A stretch of 42,891 nucleotides of DNA from positions 1-42,891 of the forward strand of contig CAZKTU010000031.1 in the NCBI GenBank assembly GCA_964555675.1, read 5' to 3'. This DNA comes from CAIWXH01 sp964555675 (GTDB taxonomy: Bacteria; Chloroflexota; Chloroflexia; Chloroflexales; Chloroflexaceae). A model generated the notes under the pieces. The model was given only the letters and a program-made list of their open reading frames with translations. It ran no database searches and was not told where the DNA came from. Shown piece after piece: positions 31,852 to 40,400 of the stretch. Every line of letters begins with the position of its first letter. The stretch's first letter is position 1. A program made the translations under genes and the position numbers.

Positions 31852-32883
31852 TTAGCGCTCCCGGTCCAGGGCCAGCTTGAGCAGCGCGAGCCCGATCAGG
31901 GTCGGGTCGTGCCTGATCGTATCCTGCTTATTCCAGAGGGTGCGCTTCCCCACGCCCGCCTCGGCCAGGTTGCGCACCAGGGGCGTCACCCCGAGGGCGG
32001 CCACGCCGGCCAGCTCGTCGTCGGCGGGGTGCAGCAGGTGCAGCCCCTCGGCGGCGTACTGCGCGGCGACGCCCTGGTCGATCTGCCCGCTGCGGTTGAT
32101 CAGGGCCGCGTCGAGGGTGCCGGGGCCAAGCAGCTCGACGATGCGCCGCACATGGTCGAGCACCCCTAGGCCGTCGGTCTGGCCCGGCTGAGTGGTCGTA
32201 TTGCAGATGAAGATCACACTCGCCCTGGTCTGGCGCAGGGCCTCGGCCATACCCTCGAAGAGCAGGGTCGCCAGCACCGAGGTGAAGAAGCTGCCCGGGC
32301 CGATCGCCACCACGTCGGCCTGGGCGATCGCCTGGAGCGCGGCGGGGTTGGCGGGCGCGGCCGGCGGGCTGAGAAAGAGCCGGCTGATCGGGGCCTGGTT
32401 CAGTGCCCGCACGGCCAGTTCGTTCTCGGCGATGCTCCCGTCCTCGCGCTCGGCGCAGAGGTGCGTGTTCACCTTCGAGACCGGCAGGATGCGCGCCGTC
32501 GCGCCCAGCATCAGGCTGGCCGCCTCGATCGCCTCGGCGAAGTCGCCGGTCATCTGGGTCAGGGCGGCGATCATCAGGTTGCCGAAGGCCATGCCGTCGA
32601 GCAGGGGCACCGCCGGCGAGCTGATGCGCTGCTGCATGAGCCGGGCCAGCAGCGAGTCGGGGTCGCGGGCCAGGGCGGCCAGCGTGTTGCGCAGGTCGCC
32701 CGGGGCGGGCATGTCGGCGACAGCGCGGGCCGTGCCGGTGCTGCGCCCCGTGTCCGTCACCGCGATCACCCCCGTCAGGCCGCCGAAATAGGGCCGCGCC
32801 CCCAAAAGCACCTGGCTTACCCCGCCCCCCCCGCCGATGGCCACCAGCTTCAAGACCGGCGGGCTCTGCTCGCTACCGCTCAT
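31852..32883 (-). CDS. yvcK: YvcK/CofD-like protein
   Basis: Member of the CofD/YvcK fold. YvcK proteins are needed for cell-wall synthesis on gluconeogenic carbon and have been reported to bind UDP-GlcNAc. The 343-aa protein has the glycine-rich start KLVAIGGGGGVSQVLLG, then VTDTGRSTG, PGDLRNTLAAL (matching the PGD-RN motif), NLMIAALTQMTG and AIGPGSFFTSVLATLL. The ATG at 32883 has GAGG about 9 bases upstream and is preferred to GTG 32904. It is convergent with the amino-sugar operon, a suggestive position given the UDP-GlcNAc link. Confidence 0.85.
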   Translation of the reverse strand: MSGSEQSPPVLKLVAIGGGGGVSQVLLGARPYFGGLTGVIAVTDTGRSTGTARAVADMPAPGDLRNTLAALARDPDSLLARLMQQRISSPAVPLLDGMAFGNLMIAALTQMTGDFAEAIEAASLMLGATARILPVSKVNTHLCAEREDGSIAENELAVRALNQAPISRLFLSPPAAPANPAALQAIAQADVVAIGPGSFFTSVLATLLFEGMAEALRQTRASVIFICNTTTQPGQTDGLGVLDHVRRIVELLGPGTLDAALINRSGQIDQGVAAQYAAEGLHLLHPADDELAGVAALGVTPLVRNLAEAGVGKRTLWNKQDTIRHDPTLIGLALLKLALDRER

Positions 32884-32923
32884 CAATGTGTCCTCACCAC
32901 TCACGTCTCACACACTATCCACC

Positions 32924-32948
32924 GCCGGCTGAGCCTGTCGAAGCCGGC
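32924..32948. repeat. CTTCGACAGGCTCAG-type intergenic motif
   Basis: GCCGGC (32924-32929) and GCCGGC (32943-32948) enclose CTGAGCCTGTCGAAG (32929-32943). The complementary 15-mer CTTCGACAGGCTCAG is, from memory, a widespread intergenic motif across unrelated bacteria. It lies between yvcK and the secreted-protein gene. Function unknown. Confidence 0.6.
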
Positions 32949-32969
32949 GCTCAATCGTTCCCCTCTCCG

Positions 32970-33923
32970 CTAGGGTCGGATCACCGGCCCGCTGGTCACC
33001 ACCTCGAACGCGCTGCCCGGCACGCCCTTGAGCTGGTCCAGGTCCTCGTCGTTCCAGCGCGCGTCGGTGGCCCCGCTGATGTACCAGCTGGTGCCGTTGT
33101 CGGCGACGATCATGCCGTAGCGCCGCAGGGCCTCGAGGATGACCCGCGCGTGCCCCGTGAAGCCTGTGATATCGTAGTCGGCCTTCAGGCGCAGGCGCAG
33201 ACCCATGGGCGGGTAGTTCTGGTCGTCGGTGGCCCCCGCGGCGTGGGTGGCCGGATGGATGTAGGCCCGCTGCGAGCGCCAGACCGTGAAGCGTAGCGCG
33301 TGCAGAATCGCCCCGGCCTCGGCTTCGTCGTAGCGGGCCAGGCCCGGCAGGATGGGCAGCCCCGCCGCGTCCGCCGAGGTCCAGCCCTCGGGGCGCAGCG
33401 CGTTCGAGCCCAGGTTCCACACCGCGCCCGAGCCGGCCTCCCACCCCGCGCCGACCTTGCGCGCGTGGTAGAGCTCGTAGAGCATGCACTCGCCCTGGCG
33501 CAGCACCAGCACGTGGCGGTCGCTGCCGGCCTCGACCGGGGCGTCGGGCGGCACCGGGTAGGGCCCCGGGTCGCTCTCGTCGCCGTACTCCACAAAGCTG
33601 ATCGGCACCGGCGGCTGGCTGCTCGGCACGACCACATAGGGGATGCCGTAGGCGGGGTTTGCGCCGAAGTCGGCGTGCAGGAAGCGATCGCCCCCGGCGC
33701 TGATCGCCGCGATGTAGGCGTCCGAGCGCGGGTCCACCGGGTCGCGCGAGACGTCGCGGTTCCAGGCGTTGTCGGCCGGGAAGACGGCGCAGCCGCCCAG
33801 CGTTGGCCCTGTGGCCGGGCGCTGCACCTGGGGCAGGTAGGTTCGTCTGACGCCCTGGCTCAGGGCGACCCCGCCGGCCACGAGGGCCAGGGCGCAGCAG
33901 ATCAGCAGTGCTCGGCGCAGCAT
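32970..33923 (-). CDS. Secreted or membrane-anchored protein of unknown function
   Basis: A 317-aa protein with an N-terminal signal or anchor (about 4-24; LLICCALALVAGGVALS). The mature part contains PADNAWNRDVSRDPVDPRSD, YGIPYVVVPSSQPPVPI, GECMLYELYHARKVG and MGLRLRLKADYDI. Such proteins occur in soil bacteria and Chloroflexota but I know no function; two conserved Cys (near 48 and 157) could form a disulphide. GGGAGG precedes the ATG at 33923. It lies 12 bases downstream of the glycosyltransferase gene, probably in one transcript. Confidence 0.8.
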   Translation of the reverse strand: MLRRALLICCALALVAGGVALSQGVRRTYLPQVQRPATGPTLGGCAVFPADNAWNRDVSRDPVDPRSDAYIAAISAGGDRFLHADFGANPAYGIPYVVVPSSQPPVPISFVEYGDESDPGPYPVPPDAPVEAGSDRHVLVLRQGECMLYELYHARKVGAGWEAGSGAVWNLGSNALRPEGWTSADAAGLPILPGLARYDEAEAGAILHALRFTVWRSQRAYIHPATHAAGATDDQNYPPMGLRLRLKADYDITGFTGHARVILEALRRYGMIVADNGTSWYISGATDARWNDEDLDQLKGVPGSAFEVVTSGPVIRP

Positions 33924-33935
33924 CGGGGCCTCCCT

Positions 33936-35231
33936 TCAGGCGAGCGGTCGCGCCTGGTGCTCGGGCGCGGCCAGCAGTTCGGCGTAGAGCTCCATCGTCT
34001 TGCGGGCCACCACCGGCCAGTGGAAGGTGCTGCGTACGATGCGCACGCTCTCCTCGCCCCAGGCGGGCCAGCGTTCGCGCTGAGCCAGGGCCAGGCGCAG
34101 CTTCGCCGCCAGGTCGTCCACGTCGCCCGGGCGCACCAGGTAGCCGTTGCGTCCGTCGAAGACCTTGTCGGGGATACCGCCCGCCGCCGAGGCTACCATC
34201 GGCTTACGGTGTACCATGCCTTCTAGCGTGACCAGCGAGGAGCCTTCATACAGGGTCGGGTGGACCACCAGGTCGACCTCTTCGTAGAGGCTGTGCAGCT
34301 CGTCGTCGTCGAGCCTGCCGACGAAGCTCACGTGCTCGGCGATGCCCGCCTGGTGGGCCTGGGCTTCGAGGGCCGCGCGCTCTTTGCCGTTGCCGATCAG
34401 CAGCCAGCGCCAGCGCGGCGGCAGCTCGCCCCGCAGGCGGGCCAGGGCCTCGATCAGCACGTGGAAGCCCTTGTTGCGCTCGAGGCGCCCGACGCTCATC
34501 AGGGCCAGGTCGGCCGCGTCGAGCCCCAGGCGCGCCCGCAGCTCGGCCCGTAGCGCGGGGCGCACGTGGCCCAGGCACTCGTCGACGTCGATCGCCGAGG
34601 GGATGACCGCCACGCGTCGCGGGTCGACCCCCAGGTAGCGCGGCAGGTCGTCTTTGGTGCAGTCGTCGGTGGCGATGGCCCGGTCGGCCGCGCGGTGCCC
34701 ATAGGCGTAGAGCGCCCTGAAGGGCGCGTAGGCTAGCCACTTGCGCCGGTCGGGGGTGCGAAACTCCTCCATACCGTGGGGGTTCGCCACAAACGGCACC
34801 TGGCGCAGCAGCGGGTCGCGGGCACGGATCGCCCCGTAGCCCGTCGCGCACAGGCCCTGGCTGTGGACCACGTCGAAGGCGCCCGCGCGCACCCCGGCGG
34901 CGGCCCGCCGGCCCAGCTGCCAGGTGTACCAGGGGTAGTTGATCTGGCGCCCGAGGATGCCGTTGGGCGGCAGGGCGGGCGAGGTATAGTCGTAGCGCAG
35001 GTAGACCACCCGCTCGAGGCCGGTCGTCACCGTGCGGGTCGCGGCGTCGTCGGCTGTGCGCCTGGCCGCGTCGACCTCCTGCACGAAGAGGGTCACCGCG
35101 GCCCCGAGGCGCGTCAGGTGGGTCACCAGGTGGAAGACGTGGCGCTCGATCCCGCCGTAGCCGTGGAGCGGGAAGACGACCCGGGCGAGCATGGCGACCC
35201 TGATCGGTCGGTCAAGTGGGTTGGCGCTCAT
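33936..35231 (-). CDS. GT4 family glycosyltransferase
   Basis: A 431-aa GT-B retaining glycosyltransferase that would add a sugar from a nucleotide donor to a lipid, polysaccharide or small molecule. Visible are the acceptor-side glycine motif YGGIERHVFHLV (about 27-38), the hinge MSVGRLERNKGFHVLIEAL, and the E-x7-E donor motif in YEGSSLVTLEGM. The ATG at 35231 was chosen because an extended -10 box ends 8 bases upstream, giving a leaderless message; no Shine-Dalgarno is present. The frame stays open to 35321 but would cross the divergent promoters. Acceptor unknown. Confidence 0.92.
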   Translation of the reverse strand: MSANPLDRPIRVAMLARVVFPLHGYGGIERHVFHLVTHLTRLGAAVTLFVQEVDAARRTADDAATRTVTTGLERVVYLRYDYTSPALPPNGILGRQINYPWYTWQLGRRAAAGVRAGAFDVVHSQGLCATGYGAIRARDPLLRQVPFVANPHGMEEFRTPDRRKWLAYAPFRALYAYGHRAADRAIATDDCTKDDLPRYLGVDPRRVAVIPSAIDVDECLGHVRPALRAELRARLGLDAADLALMSVGRLERNKGFHVLIEALARLRGELPPRWRWLLIGNGKERAALEAQAHQAGIAEHVSFVGRLDDDELHSLYEEVDLVVHPTLYEGSSLVTLEGMVHRKPMVASAAGGIPDKVFDGRNGYLVRPGDVDDLAAKLRLALAQRERWPAWGEESVRIVRSTFHWPVVARKTMELYAELLAAPEHQARPLA

Positions 35232-35239
35232 AGGGCGCC

Positions 35240-35272
35240 ATGATACCACGCCGCCGCGGCCCGCGGTATCAT
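35240..35272. promoter_or_regulatory. Divergent promoters in an inverted repeat
   Basis: ATGATACC (35240-35247) and GGTATCAT (35265-35272) form an 8-base dyad with a 17-base spacer. Each arm contains a TATCAT -10 box pointing outward: the left arm (TGG-TATCAT on the minus strand) to the glycosyltransferase, the right arm to the CoA-transferase. The same repeat could be an operator that coordinates both. Confidence 0.5.
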
Positions 35273-35330
35273 AGGGGCCTGGGGCGAGCCTGCCCCGACC
35301 CAGCGCGGTACCTGGCCGCAAGGAGTTGTT

Positions 35331-36530
35331 ATGGCCGGCGCCCTCGACGATCTGCTCGTCCTCGACCTCAGCCGGGTCCTCGCCGGGCCCTACGCCACCC
35401 AGCTGCTCGGCGACATGGGCGCCCGCATCGTCAAGGTCGAGCAGCCCGGGCGCGGCGACGAGACCCGCGAGTGGGGCCCGCCCTTCACCCCGGGCGGCCA
35501 GAGCGCCTACTTCGTCGGGGTCAATCGCAACAAAGAGAGCCTGGCCCTCGACCTCAAAACCCCTGGCGGCCGGGCCGTGCTACGCGAGCTGGCCGCTCGG
35601 GCCGACGTCCTGATCGAGAACTTCAAGCTGGGTACCATGGCCGCGCTCGGGCTCGGCTATGACGAGCTGCGCGCCGCCAACCCCGGCCTGATCTACTGCG
35701 CCCTCACCGGCTACGGCCAGACCGGGCCTTATGCCGCGCGGCCGGGCTACGACACGGTCATCCAGGCCCAGGCGGGCCTGATGAGCATCACTGGCGAGGC
35801 GGACGGCGAGCCCCAGAAGGTCGGCGTGGCCGTGGTGGATATCACCGCGGGTCTCTACGCCGCCGCCAGCATCCTGGCCGCCCTGCACCACCGCGAGCGC
35901 AGCGGCGCGGGCCAGCTGATCGATCTGGCCCTCTTCGACGTGCAGCTAAGCTGGCTGGCCAACGTCGGCTCGGCCTACCTGGTCTCGGGCCACCCGCCCC
36001 GCCGCTACGGCAATGGCCACAGCACGATCGTGCCCTACCAGCCCTTCCGCGCCGCAGACGGCTATCTGATGGTGGCCGTGGGCAACGACGGGCAGTTCGC
36101 CCGCTTCTGCGACGCCCTCGGCCGCCCCGAGTGGCCCGCCGACCCCCGCTTCGCCACCAACCCCGCCCGCGTGGCGAACCGCGCCGAGCTGGTGCCGCTG
36201 ATCGAGGAGCTCATGGCCGCGCGCACGATCGCCGATTGGGAGCACATCCTCCACGCCGCCGGCGTGCCCTGCGCCCCCGTCAACGACGTGCCCACCGCCC
36301 TAGCCGATCCCCAGGCCGTCGCGCGCCAGATGGTCCGCGAGATCGCCGACGACCGCGGCGAGACCGTCCGCCTCGTCGGCCCGGCCCCGCGGCTCAGCGC
36401 CACGCCTCTGACGATTCGCTCGGCGCCCCCGCGGCTCGGCCAGCACAGCGAGGCGGTGCTGCGCGACCTGCTCGGTTATGACGACGAGCGCATCGCCGCC
36501 CTGCGCGCCGAGGGCGCTATCGAGCCCTAG
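35331..36530 (+). CDS. Family III (CaiB/BaiF) CoA-transferase
   Basis: Moves CoA between carboxylic acids through an aspartyl-CoA thioester. The 399-aa protein shows the family start (LDLSRVLAGPYATQLLGDMG), the VEQPGRGDETR segment, NRNKESLALDLK, and the catalytic Asp, D170 in VVDITAGLYAA, equivalent to D169 of formyl-CoA transferase. AAGGAG precedes the ATG by 6 bases. Members act on oxalate, carnitine, dicarboxylic acids or glutaryl/3-hydroxymethylglutaryl substrates, and in Chloroflexus two take part in the 3-hydroxypropionate cycle. The substrates here cannot be read. It stands alone. Confidence 0.93.
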   Translation: MAGALDDLLVLDLSRVLAGPYATQLLGDMGARIVKVEQPGRGDETREWGPPFTPGGQSAYFVGVNRNKESLALDLKTPGGRAVLRELAARADVLIENFKLGTMAALGLGYDELRAANPGLIYCALTGYGQTGPYAARPGYDTVIQAQAGLMSITGEADGEPQKVGVAVVDITAGLYAAASILAALHHRERSGAGQLIDLALFDVQLSWLANVGSAYLVSGHPPRRYGNGHSTIVPYQPFRAADGYLMVAVGNDGQFARFCDALGRPEWPADPRFATNPARVANRAELVPLIEELMAARTIADWEHILHAAGVPCAPVNDVPTALADPQAVARQMVREIADDRGETVRLVGPAPRLSATPLTIRSAPPRLGQHSEAVLRDLLGYDDERIAALRAEGAIEP

Positions 36531-37228
36531 ACCCCCAGGGTCAGCCTGATCGCCAGCCGGTCCCTGTAGAAGAGCACCTTGCGCACCAGGTAATAGACCT
36601 GCTTGTAGAGCCGGCTCTGACGCACGAAGTCATAGTCCACCAGGGCCACCGGCCGGGCCGGGTCGGAGGTCAGCAGCAGGTTATGCGAGCGCAGCAGGGT
36701 CCGCTCGACCAGGAAGCTCCACATGCGGCGCGGCAGATTCAGTAGCGAGCGATTGCGCCGGCGCTCCTCGTGGCTCGAGCTCGTGCGCCCGTACAGGTCG
36801 GGCATATTGCCCGTCTCTTTGTACATCGCCTTGGCGCGCCTGATGATCGCCAGCAGGTGGCGGCCCAGGGCTCGGCGCTGCTCAGGTGACATAGCCCGGT
36901 AGTCCAGGCTGGAGAGCGGGCGGGCGTCGTGCAGGAAGGGCTGCAGCACCAGCACCTGGGTGCGGCCGCTGCTCTCGCGCGAAAGCAGGTAGTGGCTGGG
37001 GATGGCGTAGGTAGGGCCGAGGCAGTCGGCGAAGGCCTCTGCCGCGCTGCGCATACTGCGCGCCTCGGCGATAGCCTGGTCGCGGCTGCCGCCCAGCTCG
37101 CCCTTCAGCTTGGCGACGAAGCGCCCGTCGTCGCTGCGGTAGACCTCGGTCTCATTGCCGCCCGCCACTCGCTCGAGGGCGAGGTCGCGGTCGATCGGCG
37201 CGAACACCGTGTCCGTGTAGCTCGTCAT
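36527..37228 (-). CDS. Protein-kinase-fold (PhoP-network/YrbL-like) protein
   Basis: A 233-aa protein with features of a small atypical kinase: a short nucleotide-loop-like GGNETEVYRSDDGRFVAKLK with a Lys, then SHNLLLTSDPARPVALVDYD, in which an N and a following D (DYD) stand where kinases have catalytic N and DFG. The canonical HRD is absent, so it may be a pseudokinase or an atypical kinase. The ATG at 37228 was preferred to GTG 37306 since the residues before it are not conserved-looking. It overlaps the convergent CoA-transferase by four bases. The call is inference from motifs. Confidence 0.6.
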   Translation of the reverse strand: MTSYTDTVFAPIDRDLALERVAGGNETEVYRSDDGRFVAKLKGELGGSRDQAIAEARSMRSAAEAFADCLGPTYAIPSHYLLSRESSGRTQVLVLQPFLHDARPLSSLDYRAMSPEQRRALGRHLLAIIRRAKAMYKETGNMPDLYGRTSSSHEERRRNRSLLNLPRRMWSFLVERTLLRSHNLLLTSDPARPVALVDYDFVRQSRLYKQVYYLVRKVLFYRDRLAIRLTLGV

Positions 37229-37360
37229 CACTGTCCCGCACAAGCGTGGGGCCCGCCCCCACCCGGCCGCCTCGCCCCCGCGGGCGAACTGACCGTATGA
37301 CGCCACCAGCGCGGGCGCTGTTGCAGATCACGCCCTCTACCAAGCCAGGGGCGGGGTTTC

Positions 37361-37380
37361 GGTGAGGGCTTCGCCCTACC
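37361..37380. repeat. Palindromic repeat (GGAGGGC family), copy 2
   Basis: GGTGAGGGC TTC GCCCTACC, a hairpin with one bulge, followed by TGAAAACCC. Part of the 268-base gap 37229-37496, which carries no ORF with a ribosome site. Confidence 0.5.
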
Positions 37381-37424
37381 TGAAAACCCTGTCCAAGCTC
37401 ATTTGACGGCTTCAGGAGGGTCGC

Positions 37425-37445
37425 AGGGAGGGCCTGGCCCTCCCT
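37425..37445. repeat. Palindromic repeat (GGAGGGC family), copy 3
   Basis: Perfect 9-bp stem AGGGAGGGC/GCCCTCCCT with loop CTG, followed by GAAAAACCC. Same organisation as copies at 3294 and 37361. Confidence 0.6.
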
Positions 37446-37470
37446 GAAAAACCCTTTTCCGTCTTTCCCA

Positions 37471-37495
37471 GTGCCGCAAGCATGGCTTGCGAGCA
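37471..37495 (-). repeat. 3'-end hairpin repeat, copy 2
   Basis: Identical over 25 bases to 31826-31850; hairpin CGCAAGC/GCTTGCG at 37475-37481 and 37485-37491. It ends one base before the stop codon of the subtilase gene. Confidence 0.8.
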
Positions 37496-37496
37496 C

Positions 37497-40400
37497 CTAG
37501 CGTGTACTGAGCTGGCTCACATAGAGCGTGTGGGGCGCGGCGCTTGTGCGCAGCCGCACGGTGAAGCGGGCCCTCGGCAGCGAGGGGTCATTGCTCAGCA
37601 GCTCGACCACCCCGCTGAAGCGCTGCTCGAATGGCCGCGCCGAGATCCACTGCACCGTCACGGGCACGCCGACCTGGGCGTTCGGCGCGATGCTGCCGTC
37701 GGCCTTCTCGAGGGTCAGCCACATCGTCCCGGGCACCTGCGGCCTGAGCTCGATGGTCAGGCCATCGTCAACCAGGAGCCCCTCTTTGCAGCCGAGGCTC
37801 TGCAGCTCGGATAGATTGTGCTGGATCCCCGCGCTTGCGCTCTCGCTATCGGCCAGCGGCCCGACGCTCTTATAGCGCAGGCTGATCCGCCCGTCGGGCA
37901 TCAGCAGGGCCTGGAAGCTGAGGCGTCGGCTGGGGTCGCTGTAGAGCGGCACCTGCTCCCAGCTGACCAGCAGGCCCTCGGGCAGGTTGGCATAGCTCAC
38001 GCGGGCCCCTGGTGCGCCGGGGTCGAGGTCGACGCGCAGCGGCGCAATCGCCGGCCCCGGGGTCTCGGTGAAGGGCAGGCAGGTCTTGGCGAAGCTCAGC
38101 TCGCCCGCCGGCAGGGGGGCCAGGGCGATCACCCCGTTGGCCGAGATCGCGAACTGCTCGTAGCTGCGATGGTAGTAGGGGAAGCGAAAGCCAATCGGGA
38201 TGATCCCCGTCGCGCCATCGTCGGTGAGGGGCACAACCACGGCATTGGCGGGCGGGTCGCTCCAGGTGGGGGCGGGGCCGTCGGCCTCGTCGCTACGCCA
38301 GACCCCGTAGTGCTCGTGGGGCAAGTTGACCGTATAACTGAGGGGCTGCGTGCCCTGGTTGCCGACCGGCAGCAGCACCGTGGTGCGCTCGCCGAAGGCC
38401 AACTCGACCGGCTGCGGGGTCGTGTCGGCGGCGAGGCGGGGCTGGTCGGCAGCGAGGGCGAAGTTGGCGGTGACGCTGGCCCCGGCGGTCAGCGTAATCG
38501 TCCTAGACGCGGCGACATGGTTGCGGGCGGTGGCCCTGAGCTCGTAGGCTGAGGCGGCCGGTGGCAAGACCAGGCTGTAACGGCCCTCGGCGTCGGCCGT
38601 GATGCTTGGGCCGCCCGTCACCTGAATGGTTGCCTGAATAGGCGCGCCGCCGTCGGCCCGGGTTACCTTACCGCTCACCACGGCCAATCGCGCGTCGCTG
38701 GTCACGCGCATCGTCACCAGTACCACCGCGGGCGGCCGGCTCAGGTCGGAGCCATGGACGAGGACGCGGGCCTGGTAGACCCCCGGGCCCGGCACCATCC
38801 GTGCGTCGAGGCTCAGGTTCAGGTTGGCGCTTGAGGCCGGAGCGATGGCCCCGAGGGGGCCGCCGGGCAAGCGGAGCCAAGGCACGTCGACGGTCGCCTG
38901 GGCCACCGCACTGTAGGTGTCGAGGCGGCCATAGCCGTAGATATTGTTGGGCGAGCTGTCGGGGCGGCAGGCCGAATGACTTGGCCCCATATAGCGGCTG
39001 TCGCCAATGCTCGGCGTGGCCGTGCCGGTCAGGGCCGCGTAGGTGGCCTCGTAGTCGCCGATCAGGCTCGGATTGGCCGACCAGAGCAGGGCCACAGACC
39101 CGGCGACGTGGGGTGTCGCCATCGAGGTGCCGCTGTTGCTGCCGTACGCCCGCTGGTCGGCCAGGGTCGAGTAGATCCCCTGGCCCGGCGCGGTCAGGTC
39201 AGGCTTCATGCGCCCGTCGAGGCTCGGGCCGATGCTGCTGAAGCTGGTCAGGCGATCGCTGTTGTCTGTGGCGCCCACGGCTGTCACCTGGGCGTAGTCG
39301 CCGGGCGACTGGATTGTGCTGCAGCCGATCAAGTTGCCGGCGTTGCCCGCGGCGAAGACCGGGTAGATGCCTGCCGCGCGCCAGGCGGCCACATAGCCGG
39401 TGTACCAGTTTGCGTTCTGGCCGCCCGTCCACGAGTTATTCACCACGTGGGGGCGCAGGTCGGGGCGCGGGTTGTTGCCCTGCAGGTCGGTCGGCGCGAG
39501 GAGCCACTGGGCGGCCCTGATCAGGTCGACCTCGCTGCAGTCGCGCGCCGAGCAGGCGCGCACCGCGATCCAGCGCGCGCCCGGGGCCACGCCGACGGCT
39601 GGCTGGGTCACCGCGAAGCCGCGGGCCACCATCGTGCCCATCGTGTGGGTCCCGTGGTTGCCCGAGTCGACCGGCGCCGGCTGGCCGGCATAGGCGTCGA
39701 ACCAGTTGTAGTCGTGGCGCACCGTGCCGGACGTGTTGCCGCGGTACTGGGTCAGCAGGGCGGGGTGGTCGAAGCGCACGCCGCTGTCGATATTGGCGAC
39801 GGTGATACCTTCGCCGCGCACGCCGAAGTCGCTCCAGACGCGGCTGGCCCCGATGCGGGCGATGTTCCAGCAGGCATTATCGGCCCCGGCGGCGCAGGCG
39901 GCCGGCGACGTCTGGGCGGGCCGCGCCTCAGGGGGCGCCTCGAGCGAGGCGACCTTGCTGGCCCACAGCTCGGACACGCTGCCCTGAGCGGCGATGGCGG
40001 CAACATCGGCGGCCGTGCCCCGCACAGCCAGTGCGTTGACGATCCAGAGGGGGGTGTAGGACAGGCCGCGGGCATCGAGGGTGGCGCGTAGCCCGTGCTG
40101 GCTTGCCTCGGCGTAGGAGTGCAGAGTGGTGTAGACGTACTGGCCGCGCTCGACCCAGTTGTCGATCATGTAGGCCGCCGAAAGGTCGGCCTGGTCGTCG
40201 AGCATGACGATGAACTCGGCCTCGCCGGCCGGGTCGGCGGCCTGAGTCGCGGCGATCTGCGGATCAATCAGGGGGGCGGCGTCGGGCCCGGCCAGCTGGC
40301 GAGCGATCTGCACGGGCCTGGTCAGGCGCCCGCCAGGGTTGTCGGCCCCCGTGGGCAGGCTGCCCGGGATCACGGCCTCGAAGAGCCTGGGGGTGACAGG

